Positions 19,115 to 27,111 of a stretch of 64,000 nt of DNA are shown here, in pieces. The position numbers and the translations under genes were made by a program. The DNA comes from Embleya scabrispora DSM 41855 (lineage in GTDB: Bacteria > Actinomycetota > Actinomycetes > Streptomycetales > Streptomycetaceae). The notes beneath the pieces were generated by a model that worked only from the letters and a program-made list of their open reading frames with translations, ran no database searches and was not told where the DNA came from. Position 1 is the first letter of the stretch. Every line of letters begins with the position of its first letter. The stretch spans positions 1-64,000 of the forward strand of contig NZ_KB889585.1 of assembly GCF_000372745.1 (NCBI RefSeq), given 5' to 3'.

Positions 19115-20746
19115 GTGAAACGAATATCCCGGGTGGGACTCCTCGGCCGTGCGATCCCGGTCGCGCTCGCCGTCGCGACAATCGCGAGCTGTACGGTCGC
19201 GTCCGATCTCGGTGACGCCGCGGGGGGCGGTCGACCCGGCGCGCCCCGACCCACCGCGGCCGGGGCCAAGGGGCCGGCCACACCCGGGGACCCCGATCCC
19301 CGGTTGGCGCGCTTCTACACCCAGCAGCCGACCTGGAAGGCTTGCGAGAGCGACGACCCCGACGAGCGCAGCCAGGCCAAGACGTTCCGCTGCGCGACGT
19401 TCACCGTGCCGCTCGACTACTCCCGGCCGACCGACAAGACCATCGACATCGCGGTCACCCGCAAGGCCGCGGGCAAGCCCGGACAGCGGCTCGGCTCGCT
19501 GCTGATCAACCCCGGCGGTCCGGGCGGCTCCGGGGTCGAGGCGGCGTGGTGGATGGCCGAGGACACGTTCGGCAAGCCGGTCCAGGACGCGTACGACCTG
19601 ATCGGCTTCGATCCGCGCGGGGTCGAGCGCAGCGCGCCGGTGAAGTGCATGACCGACACCGAGCGGGACGCGTACGTGGCCGAGGACCTGCCCGAGGACC
19701 CGGCGCGGGCCGAGGCGCGGGCCAAGGAGCGGGAGAAGACCTACGCGGCGGAGTGCCAGAGCCGGTCCGGCGGACTGCTGCCCTACGTCGGCACCGACAA
19801 CGCCGCTCGCGACATGGACATCCTGCGCGCGGCCCTGGGCGACGAGAAGCTCAACTACATCGGCTTCTCCTACGGCACCTACCTGGGCGCCACCTACGCG
19901 GAACGGTTCCCGACCCGCACCGGCCGACTGGTCCTGGACGGCGCGGTGGACCCGGCCGCGGACAACCTGAGCGCGTCGGTCGAGCAGCAGGTGGGCTTCG
20001 ACCGGTCGTTGCGCCGCTTCGCCGAGGACTGCGCGCAGCGTTCGGGCTGTGCGCTCGGCAACGACCCGAAGACCGCGCCGACCAGGGCCGCCGATTTTCT
20101 CGACGGTCTGCAGGAGAAGCCGCTCACCGGCCGGGGCGGCCGCAAGCTCACCTCCAGCCTGGGCTGGACCGGCGTGATCAGCCTGCTCTACGGCGACAAG
20201 GACACCGCGTGGAAGTACCTGCGTGACTCGCTCGCCGACGCGATCGTGCGCAAGTCGCCGGACGCGCTGTTGTTCTACGCGGACAACTACAACGGGCGGG
20301 ACGAGGAAGGGCACTACGACAACAGCTCGGACGCGTTCATCGCGATCGGTTGTGCGGACGGGTCCGGGGACGCGCCGACGCCGGAGCAGGTGCAGGCCGC
20401 GCTGACCCGGCTCAAGGCCGAGGCGCCGCTGCTGTCGCGCGATGTCACGGCCGAGGACCTGACCGGGCAGAGCTGCGAGAACTGGCCGTTCAAGTCGCCG
20501 GCGAAGCCGCACGCGATCCGCGCGCAGGGCAGCGCGCCGATCCTGGTGGTGGGTACGACGGGTGACCCGGCCACGCCGTACGCCTCGGCCGAGAAGCTGG
20601 CGAGCCAGCTGGCGGACGCGACGCTGCTGACCTTCGAGGGCGAGGGGCACACCGCGTACGGCGGCAACAGCACGTGCGTGGACGGGGCGGTGGAGGGGTT
20701 CCTGCTGCGGGGGACGATGCCGGCGAAGGGGAAGCGGTGTAGTTGA
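19115..20746 (+). CDS. Secreted tripeptidyl aminopeptidase-like alpha/beta hydrolase (lipoprotein)
   Basis: A 543-residue exported hydrolase of the Streptomyces SlpD/SlpE/TAP family. The GTG at 19115 gives VKRISRVGLLG, a hydrophobic core and the lipobox IASC. The nucleophile elbow is GFSYGT with Ser252, the oxyanion region reads NPGGPGGSGVE, and the C-terminal TAP-like domain carries the catalytic histidine in GEGHTAYGG. Such enzymes release N-terminal tripeptides from secreted proteins. A paralogue follows 107 bp downstream, and the two likely arose by tandem duplication. The symbol slpD is plausible by family, but assignment between D and E cannot be made. Confidence 0.88.
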   Translation: MKRISRVGLLGRAIPVALAVATIASCTVASDLGDAAGGGRPGAPRPTAAGAKGPATPGDPDPRLARFYTQQPTWKACESDDPDERSQAKTFRCATFTVPLDYSRPTDKTIDIAVTRKAAGKPGQRLGSLLINPGGPGGSGVEAAWWMAEDTFGKPVQDAYDLIGFDPRGVERSAPVKCMTDTERDAYVAEDLPEDPARAEARAKEREKTYAAECQSRSGGLLPYVGTDNAARDMDILRAALGDEKLNYIGFSYGTYLGATYAERFPTRTGRLVLDGAVDPAADNLSASVEQQVGFDRSLRRFAEDCAQRSGCALGNDPKTAPTRAADFLDGLQEKPLTGRGGRKLTSSLGWTGVISLLYGDKDTAWKYLRDSLADAIVRKSPDALLFYADNYNGRDEEGHYDNSSDAFIAIGCADGSGDAPTPEQVQAALTRLKAEAPLLSRDVTAEDLTGQSCENWPFKSPAKPHAIRAQGSAPILVVGTTGDPATPYASAEKLASQLADATLLTFEGEGHTAYGGNSTCVDGAVEGFLLRGTMPAKGKRCS

Positions 20747-20819
20747 CGGGGCCGCGGGGTGCCGGCGCGGCGTTGGGGAGTATCGCCGAGCTGCGCGGTT
20801 ACCCTCCCCAGGAGGTGCC

Positions 20820-20837
20820 ATGGTCGTACTGGGCTAG
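20820..20837 (+). CDS. Possible five-codon leader ORF before the second aminopeptidase
   Basis: ATG GTC GTA CTG GGC TAG is preceded by AGGAGG at ideal spacing, a stronger ribosome site than that of the following gene. It ends 16 bases before the ATG at 20854. It may be translated and couple to, or attenuate, the downstream hydrolase, or it may be fortuitous. No codon-bias test is possible at this length. Confidence 0.3.
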   Translation: MVVLG

Positions 20838-20853
20838 CCGAGGAGCGGGTCGC

Positions 20854-22404
20854 ATGATGCGGGGTTCTCGCGCGAGGGTCGTCGCGGCGGCGGTCGGCCT
20901 GCTCCTGGTGGCGGGATGCGGTTCGGGATCGTCGGCGAAATCACCGGACAGGGTCGCGGACACGGCCAAGCCGCCCGCGACGGTCGACTCGGACGGCAAG
21001 GCGACCGACAAGGCGTTGCCGACCGGAGCGGTGGAGCCGATCGGGTGGACCGCGTGTACCGGCGGCTTCCAATGCGGCACGCTCCAGGTGCCGCTGGACC
21101 ACGCCAAGCCGGACGGCCCGAAGATCAAGCTCGCGGTGATGAAAAAACCCGCCACCGGCCCGAACCGCATCGGCTCGCTGGTGCTCAACCCGGGTGGTCC
21201 GGGCGGCTCCGGCCTGGACTTCGCGCAGTACGCGGCCGTCAGGTACCCGGCCGACCTGCGCAAGCGCTTCGACATCGTCGGCTTCGACCCGCGCGGTGTC
21301 GGCCGCAGCACCGCGATCGGCTGCCTGACCGACAGCGCGATGGACACGTTCACCCAGCTCGACGCGACGCCGGACACTCCCGACGAGGAGCAGGCCTGGC
21401 TGGACGGCGCCGGCGCCTACGGGCGGGCCTGCGCGAGCAAGTCGGGCGACCTGCTCGGCCATGTGAGCACCGTGGACGCGGCGCGCGACATGGACCTGCT
21501 GCGTGCGGCCCTCGGCGACGCGAAGCTCTACTACGTGGGCGCGTCGTACGGGACCTTCCTCGGCGCGACCTACGCCGAGCTGTACCCGAGCCGGGTCGGC
21601 CGGCTGGTCCTGGACGGCGCGATGGACCCGAGCCAGTCGGCGGCGGCCGCCAACAAGGTGCAGGGCGGCGGCTTCGAGACCGCGCTGGCGGCGTTCCTGG
21701 ACAACTGCGTCGGCGGTGGCTCGTGCTCCCTCGGCGCGACCCGCGAGGCCGGGCTGGCCAAGATCCGCGGCCTGCTCGAACAACTCGACGCGCGCCCGCT
21801 GCCCGGCGACGGGACTCGCAAGGTCACCGAGTCGATCGCGACGACGGGCATCCTGTCGCCGCTGTACTCCAAGGACCAGTGGCCGGACCTGCGGCAGGCC
21901 CTGGAGGCCGCGCTGCGCGGCGACGGGCAGCCGCTGCTCGAACTCAACGACCAGTACTACGAGCGCGGCCCGGACGGAAAGTACAACAATCTGATGGCCG
22001 CCAACGCGGCGGTGAACTGCCTGGACGCGCCGCCGGCCGCCACGTCCCGCGAGGACGTCGAGCGCGAGCTGCCCGGCTACCTGGCCGACTCGCCGACCTT
22101 CGGCCGCAACCTCGCCTGGGCCGGCCTGACCTGCGCCTCCTGGCCGATCCCGCCGACCGGCCGGCCGCACCCGATCAAGGCCGAGGGCGCCCCTCCGATC
22201 CTGGTGGTGGGCACGACCCGGGACCCGGCCACCCCGTACGCCTGGGCCCAGTCCCTGGCCGGCCAATTGGCCTCCGGCGCCCTCCTGACCTACGACGGCG
22301 ACGGCCACACCGCCTTCGGCCGAGGCAGCGACTGCGTCGACCGCACGGTGGTCGACTACCTCACCCAGGGCACCGTCCCCACCAAGGGCAAGACCTGCCG
22401 CTGA
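20854..22404 (+). CDS. Secreted tripeptidyl aminopeptidase-like alpha/beta hydrolase (lipoprotein), second copy
   Basis: A 516-residue paralogue of the upstream hydrolase. The ATG at 20854 has AGGAG eight bases before it; ATG 20857 is an equivalent choice. The signal peptide ends in the lipobox VAGC followed by GSGSS. The nucleophile lies in GASYGT (Ser231), the oxyanion segment in NPGGPGGSGLDF, and the C-terminal histidine in GDGHTAFGRGSDC. Cysteines are conserved between the two copies. It presumably acts on peptides outside the membrane. It ends 81 bp before tRNA-Thr. Confidence 0.88.
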   Translation: MMRGSRARVVAAAVGLLLVAGCGSGSSAKSPDRVADTAKPPATVDSDGKATDKALPTGAVEPIGWTACTGGFQCGTLQVPLDHAKPDGPKIKLAVMKKPATGPNRIGSLVLNPGGPGGSGLDFAQYAAVRYPADLRKRFDIVGFDPRGVGRSTAIGCLTDSAMDTFTQLDATPDTPDEEQAWLDGAGAYGRACASKSGDLLGHVSTVDAARDMDLLRAALGDAKLYYVGASYGTFLGATYAELYPSRVGRLVLDGAMDPSQSAAAANKVQGGGFETALAAFLDNCVGGGSCSLGATREAGLAKIRGLLEQLDARPLPGDGTRKVTESIATTGILSPLYSKDQWPDLRQALEAALRGDGQPLLELNDQYYERGPDGKYNNLMAANAAVNCLDAPPAATSREDVERELPGYLADSPTFGRNLAWAGLTCASWPIPPTGRPHPIKAEGAPPILVVGTTRDPATPYAWAQSLAGQLASGALLTYDGDGHTAFGRGSDCVDRTVVDYLTQGTVPTKGKTCR

Positions 22405-22421
22405 CCCCCGACAAACGCGCG

Positions 22422-22450
22422 TGTGGACCACCCCGACGGGTGTGTACACT
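22422..22450 (+). promoter_or_regulatory. Candidate promoter of tRNA-Thr
   Basis: TACACT at 22445-22450 is a fair -10 hexamer, with TGTGGA 17 bp upstream as a weak -35. Transcription would begin about 29 bases before the tRNA; a small hairpin (CCACCT TCG AGGTGG, 22463-22477) lies in that leader. Confidence 0.4.
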
Positions 22451-22485
22451 CATTCCCTGTCGCCACCTTCGAGGTGGAGAGACAA

Positions 22486-22559
22486 GCCGCCTTAGCTCAG
22501 TCGGCTAGAGCGACGCACTCGTAATGCGTAGGTCAAGGGTTCGACTCCCTTAGGCGGCT
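22486..22559 (+). tRNA. tRNA-Thr (anticodon CGT)
   Basis: A 74-base cloverleaf. The acceptor stem pairs GCCGCCT (22486-22492) with AGGCGGC (22552-22558). The anticodon stem ACGCA/TGCGT encloses loop CTCGTAA with anticodon CGT, reading ACG codons. The T arm contains GGTTCGACTCC. Discriminator base T22559 is followed by an encoded CCA (22560-22562). All arms pair without mismatches in the acceptor, so the gene looks functional. Confidence 0.95.
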
Positions 22560-22564
22560 CCACG

Positions 22565-22602
22565 AAACCCCAGGTCGGGCAGGTTGCCGACCTGGGGTTT
22601 TC
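22565..22602 (+). terminator. Strong intrinsic terminator after tRNA-Thr
   Basis: A 14-bp perfect stem (AAACCCCAGGTCGG at 22565-22578 with CCGACCTGGGGTTT at 22587-22600) with an eight-base loop ends in TTTT. It begins just two bases after the encoded CCA. Confidence 0.85.
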
Positions 22603-22625
22603 TGCTGGTCCGGGTGGGGGGCCGG

Positions 22626-23393
22626 ATGCCGAAGGTGCCGGAAAGTCGGCGTATCGCACGCATGGCCGTAAATGAGGTGCGTGCGCTGCTGGAGCGGCAC
22701 CACCACATCGTGCAGGAGATCGACGGCGGCAACGATCACGGTGAGGATCTGCACGTCACGTTCGTCCGGAATGAACAGCGGACGGAGGACTCCCTGGCCA
22801 TTCAGGTGAAGGGCGGCGTCTCGACTCGGACGAGAAGGGGCCACCGCATCCCGGTCGGCGATCACGGGAGCAACTGGCGTGACGGCAGCCTCCCGGTGCT
22901 CTGTGTGGTGCACGACCCCGAGCGGGGCGGCCTTTTCTGGGCCAACGCGACCCGTCAACTCCGTCGGGCCCGCGCGCTGCGCAAGACGCCGAAGTCCATC
23001 GTCGTCGCCCCGGACTTCGTCTTGAACGATGCGAACATCGACGCGTTCGTGGACGGCATGCGCCGTTATCTGATCCGGGAACGCGAGGGTGTCGGCAGGT
23101 GGGCGGACATGGCGGGTGTCGAATTCGCTCCCGAAGACATCGTCAAACCGTTCGAGAACGAGTACGCCGAGCCCATGGTCTTCTGGCAGCGTCGCGGGGA
23201 GTCGTTCGCGGTTCTTCTTCACCACGACCTGGACTGGGATCCGGTGCCCATTCAGGAGCGGATGCTTCGCTTCGAACCGATACCGCTGATCGGCAACGTC
23301 ATTCTCAACACTGCCGAAGCACACTGGCTCATGGGGTGCTTCAAGTCCACGGAGTGGTGGCGACGCCCGATCGAGCAGCCCGACCCCGCGTGA
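22626..23393 (+). CDS. DUF4365-like protein (PD-(D/E)XK nuclease-type fold)
   Basis: A 255-residue protein starting at ATG 22626, 24 bp behind the tRNA terminator. Residues 28-62 show the DUF4365-like pattern IVQEIDGGNDHGED, then LAIQVKGG. The acidic residues E31, D33, D37 and D41, together with Q60-V61-K62, resemble the D-x(n)-(E/Q)-x-K active site of PD-(D/E)XK nucleases. The following segment LPVLCVVHDPERGGLFWAN matches the family's next strands. Third codon positions carry visibly more A/T than neighbouring genes, which together with the tRNA location suggests horizontal acquisition. No partner toxin, integrase or helicase lies beside it. Nuclease activity is an inference. Confidence 0.7.
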   Translation: MPKVPESRRIARMAVNEVRALLERHHHIVQEIDGGNDHGEDLHVTFVRNEQRTEDSLAIQVKGGVSTRTRRGHRIPVGDHGSNWRDGSLPVLCVVHDPERGGLFWANATRQLRRARALRKTPKSIVVAPDFVLNDANIDAFVDGMRRYLIREREGVGRWADMAGVEFAPEDIVKPFENEYAEPMVFWQRRGESFAVLLHHDLDWDPVPIQERMLRFEPIPLIGNVILNTAEAHWLMGCFKSTEWWRRPIEQPDPA

Positions 23394-23430
23394 CACCCGT
23401 CGAACCTCCCCGGGGGCACTGAGGTCGTCG

Positions 23431-23473
23431 GCCCCGGGTCGGTGGGCTTTCCGACCCGGGGCTTGTGTTTTTC
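23431..23473. terminator. Bidirectional terminator between DUF4365 gene and DyP peroxidase
   Basis: A 12-bp perfect stem (GCCCCGGGTCGG at 23431-23442 with CCGACCCGGGGC at 23451-23462) is followed by a T-rich run. It separates two convergent genes. Confidence 0.75.
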
Positions 23474-23475
23474 CT

Positions 23476-24714
23476 TCAGGTTCGGAGGCGGGCGCCGAGG
23501 GGTTCGCCCGGGAGGGTGCCCGGGAGGATGTAGGCCACGGCCGAGGCTCGGTGTTCCAGGAACGGGTTCAGGGCGTCTCGGGTCGACAGGCGGGTTTGGA
23601 CCCGGGTGAACAGGGACGGGTCGCGCATGTAGGCGCAGAAGAGCAGGCCGCGGTCGGTGGGGCCGTCGTCGTAGTTGTAGCTGCGGCGGAGCATGCGGGC
23701 GCCCGCGTCGAGGCGGGGACTGCTCAGGCGGACGTGGGCCGATACGGGGATGACGTAGGAGCCGTCCGGGTGCTTGGCGTAGATGTCCGGGTCGTCGTGT
23801 TCGGCGGTGCCGGTGAGGGGGACGCCGTCGGTGGCGCGGCGGCCGATCATTTTTTCCTGTCGGTCCCGCGGGACGGCCGCGAAGCCGGCTACGTCCATGT
23901 GGATTCGGCGGTAGACCATGATGGTCGCGTTTTCGTGGGCCCCCGGCGGGCCCCAGACCCAGCGTTGGGCGGTCGGGTCGTCGGGGTTGGCGGTGCCGTC
24001 CTTGAAGCCGAAGAGGTTGCGCGGGGTGACGCCCGGGGGCATGTGGGGCAGGAAGCCGGATTGGGTCCAGCGCGGGACGGCGCCTGCGGACTGTGCGGCG
24101 GCGGTGGCCAGTTCGGCGACGATGGTGAGTGTCCAGCGGTCGGCGGCGCACAGTTGGAGCAGTACGTCGCCGTTGCCGCGGGCCGGGTCCAGGCGGTCGC
24201 CGGGGAACGGTGGCAGGTCGGCCAACTCGGCGGGCACGTTCAGGGCGAGGCGGGCCGCGAGTGTGGGGCCGACGCCGACGACGCAGGCGAGTCGGGTCGG
24301 CTCTCCGGTGTGCAGGCGCGGGTCGGGCAGTGTGCCCGCGGCCGCGGTGGACAGGGTGTGGGTCAGTGCGGTGAGGATGTTGCGAAGGGTCTCGCGGTCC
24401 GCGGTCGCGGACGTCGACGGCAGGTCGAAGGCCGATATGTGGGTGGCGGGTAACTGAGGCCCCGTCACACCGGCCTGGCGCGGGCCGTGAAAGGGGATCG
24501 CCGCGATCGCCGGCGGGGTGTCGGACGCGGCGTCGCGCCGCCGTGGTCGGCTCGCCTTCGGCTCCGCCGCCGCGCCGACCGTCGCGGCCAGCGCGGCTCC
24601 GGTCGCGAGCAGGGCTCTGCGTCCCAAACCGGATGTGGCAGGTCGTGCCTGCGCCTGTCGATTTTCCGGGTCGGTATGCATGGGCGACATTGCAGACGAT
24701 AGAACACCTGTCAT
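23476..24714 (-). CDS. Tat-exported DyP-type heme peroxidase (EfeB-like)
   Basis: A 412-residue DyP-type peroxidase. A twin-arginine signal (GLGRRALLATGAALAATVG) directs export as a folded heme protein. The conserved GFKDGTANP motif carries the distal catalytic aspartate, the proximal heme histidine is in SAHVRLSSPR, and the C-terminal motif MLRRSYNYDDG is also present. Members of this class (EfeB/YwbN) act in iron uptake or deferrochelation and dye or lignin oxidation. No efeU or efeO neighbour is present, so the EfeUOB role is not supported here. The ATG (complement 24712-24714) has GGAG six bases upstream. The gene diverges from a beta-helix lipoprotein whose ATG overlaps it. Confidence 0.88.
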   Translation of the reverse strand: MTGVLSSAMSPMHTDPENRQAQARPATSGLGRRALLATGAALAATVGAAAEPKASRPRRRDAASDTPPAIAAIPFHGPRQAGVTGPQLPATHISAFDLPSTSATADRETLRNILTALTHTLSTAAAGTLPDPRLHTGEPTRLACVVGVGPTLAARLALNVPAELADLPPFPGDRLDPARGNGDVLLQLCAADRWTLTIVAELATAAAQSAGAVPRWTQSGFLPHMPPGVTPRNLFGFKDGTANPDDPTAQRWVWGPPGAHENATIMVYRRIHMDVAGFAAVPRDRQEKMIGRRATDGVPLTGTAEHDDPDIYAKHPDGSYVIPVSAHVRLSSPRLDAGARMLRRSYNYDDGPTDRGLLFCAYMRDPSLFTRVQTRLSTRDALNPFLEHRASAVAYILPGTLPGEPLGARLRT

Positions 24715-26095
24715 GCAACTCCACTCTCCCGCTAGCTCGTTACCTGTCGTGACGTCCCGGCCCGTGGTGCGGCGGTCGAGGACGACGGCGTTGCGCTGCC
24801 TGTCGCTGGCGCTCGTCTGTGTCGCGCCGGCGGTCGCGGCCTGCTCGTCGTCGACGGACTCCGAGGCGTCCGCCGAAAAGCACCCGGCCGGCAACGTGCT
24901 GCGCGTGCCGCAGGACTTCCGCACCGTGCAGAAGGCGGTGGATGTCGCACGCGAGGGCGACACGGTGCTGGTCGGCCCCGGCGTGTACCGGGAGAGCGTG
25001 CGGGTCACCACACCGCGCGTGGTGCTGCGCGGCATGGATCGCAACACCGTGGTCTTCGACGGCGGTGTGCGGCTCGCCAACGGCATCACCGTCACCGGCG
25101 CGGGCTCCGTGGTGGAGAACCTCACCGTCCGCGGATACCTCGCCAACGGCGTCCTGTTCACCGGCGTCACCGACGAGCGACTGCAACAGCGAGGCGCGGG
25201 CGGCTCGGCGTACAGCCCGCTGGACACCGCCCGCTTCCCGATGGTGCGGGGGTTCCGGGCCACCAAGGTGACGGCGTACAACAACGGGCTCTACGGCATC
25301 TACGCCTTTGACGCGCGCGGCGGTGTCATCGAGGACTCCTACGCTTCCGGGCAGGCCGATTCCGGAATCTACGTCGGCCAGTGCAAGCCGTGCGACACGC
25401 TGGTGCGCGGCAACACGGTGGAGCGCAACGCGGTCGGCATCGAGATCACCAACGCCTCGGAGGGGCTGTCGGTGCTCGGCAATCGTGTCGTCGGCAACCG
25501 CGTCGGGGTCACGGTCAACTCCAACGACCTGGAGGCGCTGGCGCCGCAGCACGGAGCGGTGATCGCCGGCAACGTGATCACCGACAACAACGCGTCGGAC
25601 ACGCCCGAACAGGCCGACGGAGGCTTCGGGATCGGCATCGGGATCGGCGGCGGCCAGGAGAACCGTGTCGCGCGCAACCTCATCCGGGGCAACCGCTCGG
25701 CGGGGGTCCTGGTCACCGACCCGGCCGGGCATCCGGCCGTCGGCAACCGCGTCGAGGGCAACCGCGTCACGGACAACGGCGCCGACCTGGTGACGGCCTC
25801 GGTCGATCCCGGGAACTGCTTCACCGGCAACTCGCCCGCGACACAGAGCCCGAACGGCCTGGAGGAGCTTGCCGGGTGCGCCGTCACGCCGCGCCGGACC
25901 GTCCCGGCGGGCCGGGCCGTCCCCGTCCAGCCGCCGCCCGGCGTCCCGTTCCACGCCGTGCCCGCCCCGCCCGCGCAACCCTCGATGCCCGACCCCACGG
26001 TGCCCGGCCGGCCCGCGATCGACCTCCCGGGAACGGTCGATCCCGACCGCTACGCCCTGCCGACCGACGCTGCGGCAATGCCGCAACCACGTTGA
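24713..26095 (+). CDS. Right-handed beta-helix lipoprotein (NosD-like)
   Basis: About 460 residues from ATG 24713, or 448 from GTG 24749; the first start overlaps the divergent peroxidase start by two bases and neither has a clear ribosome site. The export signal ends in the lipobox AVAAC. Residues 60-390 show the periodic pattern of parallel beta-helix repeats (for example GNRVVGNRVGVTVNSN, GNVITDNNASD and GNRVEGNRVTDNGAD). These belong to the pectate-lyase/NosD-like folds that bind or cleave polysaccharide, or act as scaffolds. The last 70 residues are Pro-rich. No catalytic residues are identified. It may be a surface-displayed carbohydrate-binding protein. Confidence 0.75.
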   Translation: MQLHSPASSLPVVTSRPVVRRSRTTALRCLSLALVCVAPAVAACSSSTDSEASAEKHPAGNVLRVPQDFRTVQKAVDVAREGDTVLVGPGVYRESVRVTTPRVVLRGMDRNTVVFDGGVRLANGITVTGAGSVVENLTVRGYLANGVLFTGVTDERLQQRGAGGSAYSPLDTARFPMVRGFRATKVTAYNNGLYGIYAFDARGGVIEDSYASGQADSGIYVGQCKPCDTLVRGNTVERNAVGIEITNASEGLSVLGNRVVGNRVGVTVNSNDLEALAPQHGAVIAGNVITDNNASDTPEQADGGFGIGIGIGGGQENRVARNLIRGNRSAGVLVTDPAGHPAVGNRVEGNRVTDNGADLVTASVDPGNCFTGNSPATQSPNGLEELAGCAVTPRRTVPAGRAVPVQPPPGVPFHAVPAPPAQPSMPDPTVPGRPAIDLPGTVDPDRYALPTDAAAMPQPR

Positions 26096-26141
26096 CAGCG
26101 GGCGCCGTTGGGGGACCGGTGTCGTCTTCGGCGCGGCCGGG

Positions 26142-26939
26142 TCAGCCGGCGATCCACGGCGCCTCGGGCATGCGCGCCCGGTCGTCGCGCCCGGTGATCT
26201 CGATGGTCGTGGGGGTACCCAGGCCCGGCATGCGCATCGTCGCCCGTCGCAGACCGCCGTCGCCGTCGACCCAGTAGGTCAGCGGCGACCGGGTGTCCTC
26301 GGCCTCCTTGCGCACGGCGTCCTGGGCGCGCGGACCGGAGAACCTGTCGTAGGTCCGACCCTCGATGCGGTCGCGGCCCAGCCATCGTGCTCCCGACTGT
26401 GCGAGCAGCATCGGGTTGTCCGGTCGGTCCGCCCCGAGTTGGATCAGCAGCCGGAGCCCGGAGTCCAGGGGATCCGCGGTGTAGGCGCGCGAGGACCAGC
26501 CGGAACGGGGGATGTGCTCGGCCTGCTGCCATGCCGGGTCGGTGCCGCCCGCCGGTGCCGGCGCCAGCCCCAGGCCCGCACCGTCCCAGACGATCAGGCC
26601 GCGGTCGAGGGGGCCGGCCGCCCCGGTGACCCGGTAGCTGCCCACGGCTCGATGGGTGCGGTAGTCCACGACCGCCTCGACCCGGATCGTGACGCCACCG
26701 CCCTCGGCGGCGGTGAGGCTCACCGCGACCGGGCTGGCCTGATACAACGTCAGCCGCGACGCCGCCAGACGGCCCGCCTCGTCGATGGTCACCACCCGGT
26801 CCGTGTCGCCGTCGTCGGAGAGCGCCCGGTGGACGGCCAGGCCGGCCGCCGTGGTCCCGCACAGCGCGACCGCCACCAGGGCCGTGTTCCAGAGCCGCCG
26901 CCGACGCGGCGGGCGGTCGCCGGTCTTCTTCCGGGCCAT
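26142..26939 (-). CDS. Membrane-anchored extracytoplasmic protein of unknown function
   Basis: A 265-residue protein starting at ATG (complement 26937-26939) with AGAGAAGG upstream. A basic N-terminus (MARKKTGDRPPRRRRLW) leads into one hydrophobic helix (about 19-38), with the remainder outside. The exported part is beta-rich and includes SPLTYWVDGDGGLRRATMR, recalling LppX/LolA-like or outer-surface lipid-carrier folds in general shape only. It is convergent with the beta-helix gene (46 bp gap) and lies downstream of the LARTG surface protein on the same strand. I do not assign a function. Confidence 0.65.
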   Translation of the reverse strand: MARKKTGDRPPRRRRLWNTALVAVALCGTTAAGLAVHRALSDDGDTDRVVTIDEAGRLAASRLTLYQASPVAVSLTAAEGGGVTIRVEAVVDYRTHRAVGSYRVTGAAGPLDRGLIVWDGAGLGLAPAPAGGTDPAWQQAEHIPRSGWSSRAYTADPLDSGLRLLIQLGADRPDNPMLLAQSGARWLGRDRIEGRTYDRFSGPRAQDAVRKEAEDTRSPLTYWVDGDGGLRRATMRMPGLGTPTTIEITGRDDRARMPEAPWIAG

Positions 26940-27111
26940 GCGGATGCCTTCTCTTTCGTCGACCAACACACGGGCGGGTCCGTGGACCATCGGTCCGCGA
27001 ACCCGCCCGATCCATGCTTTTCGGCAGCCGGCATCAGCCGACCATCGGCGCCGGGCGCCCGGCGCCCGGCGATCGACGCCCGATACCGAACGCCGACCGC
27101 CGAGCCCCGAG

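Noticed and set aside
22540-22630. A prophage or integrative element attachment site at the tRNA-Thr 3' end
   Set aside because: No second copy of the tRNA 3' end and no integrase gene were found in the window.
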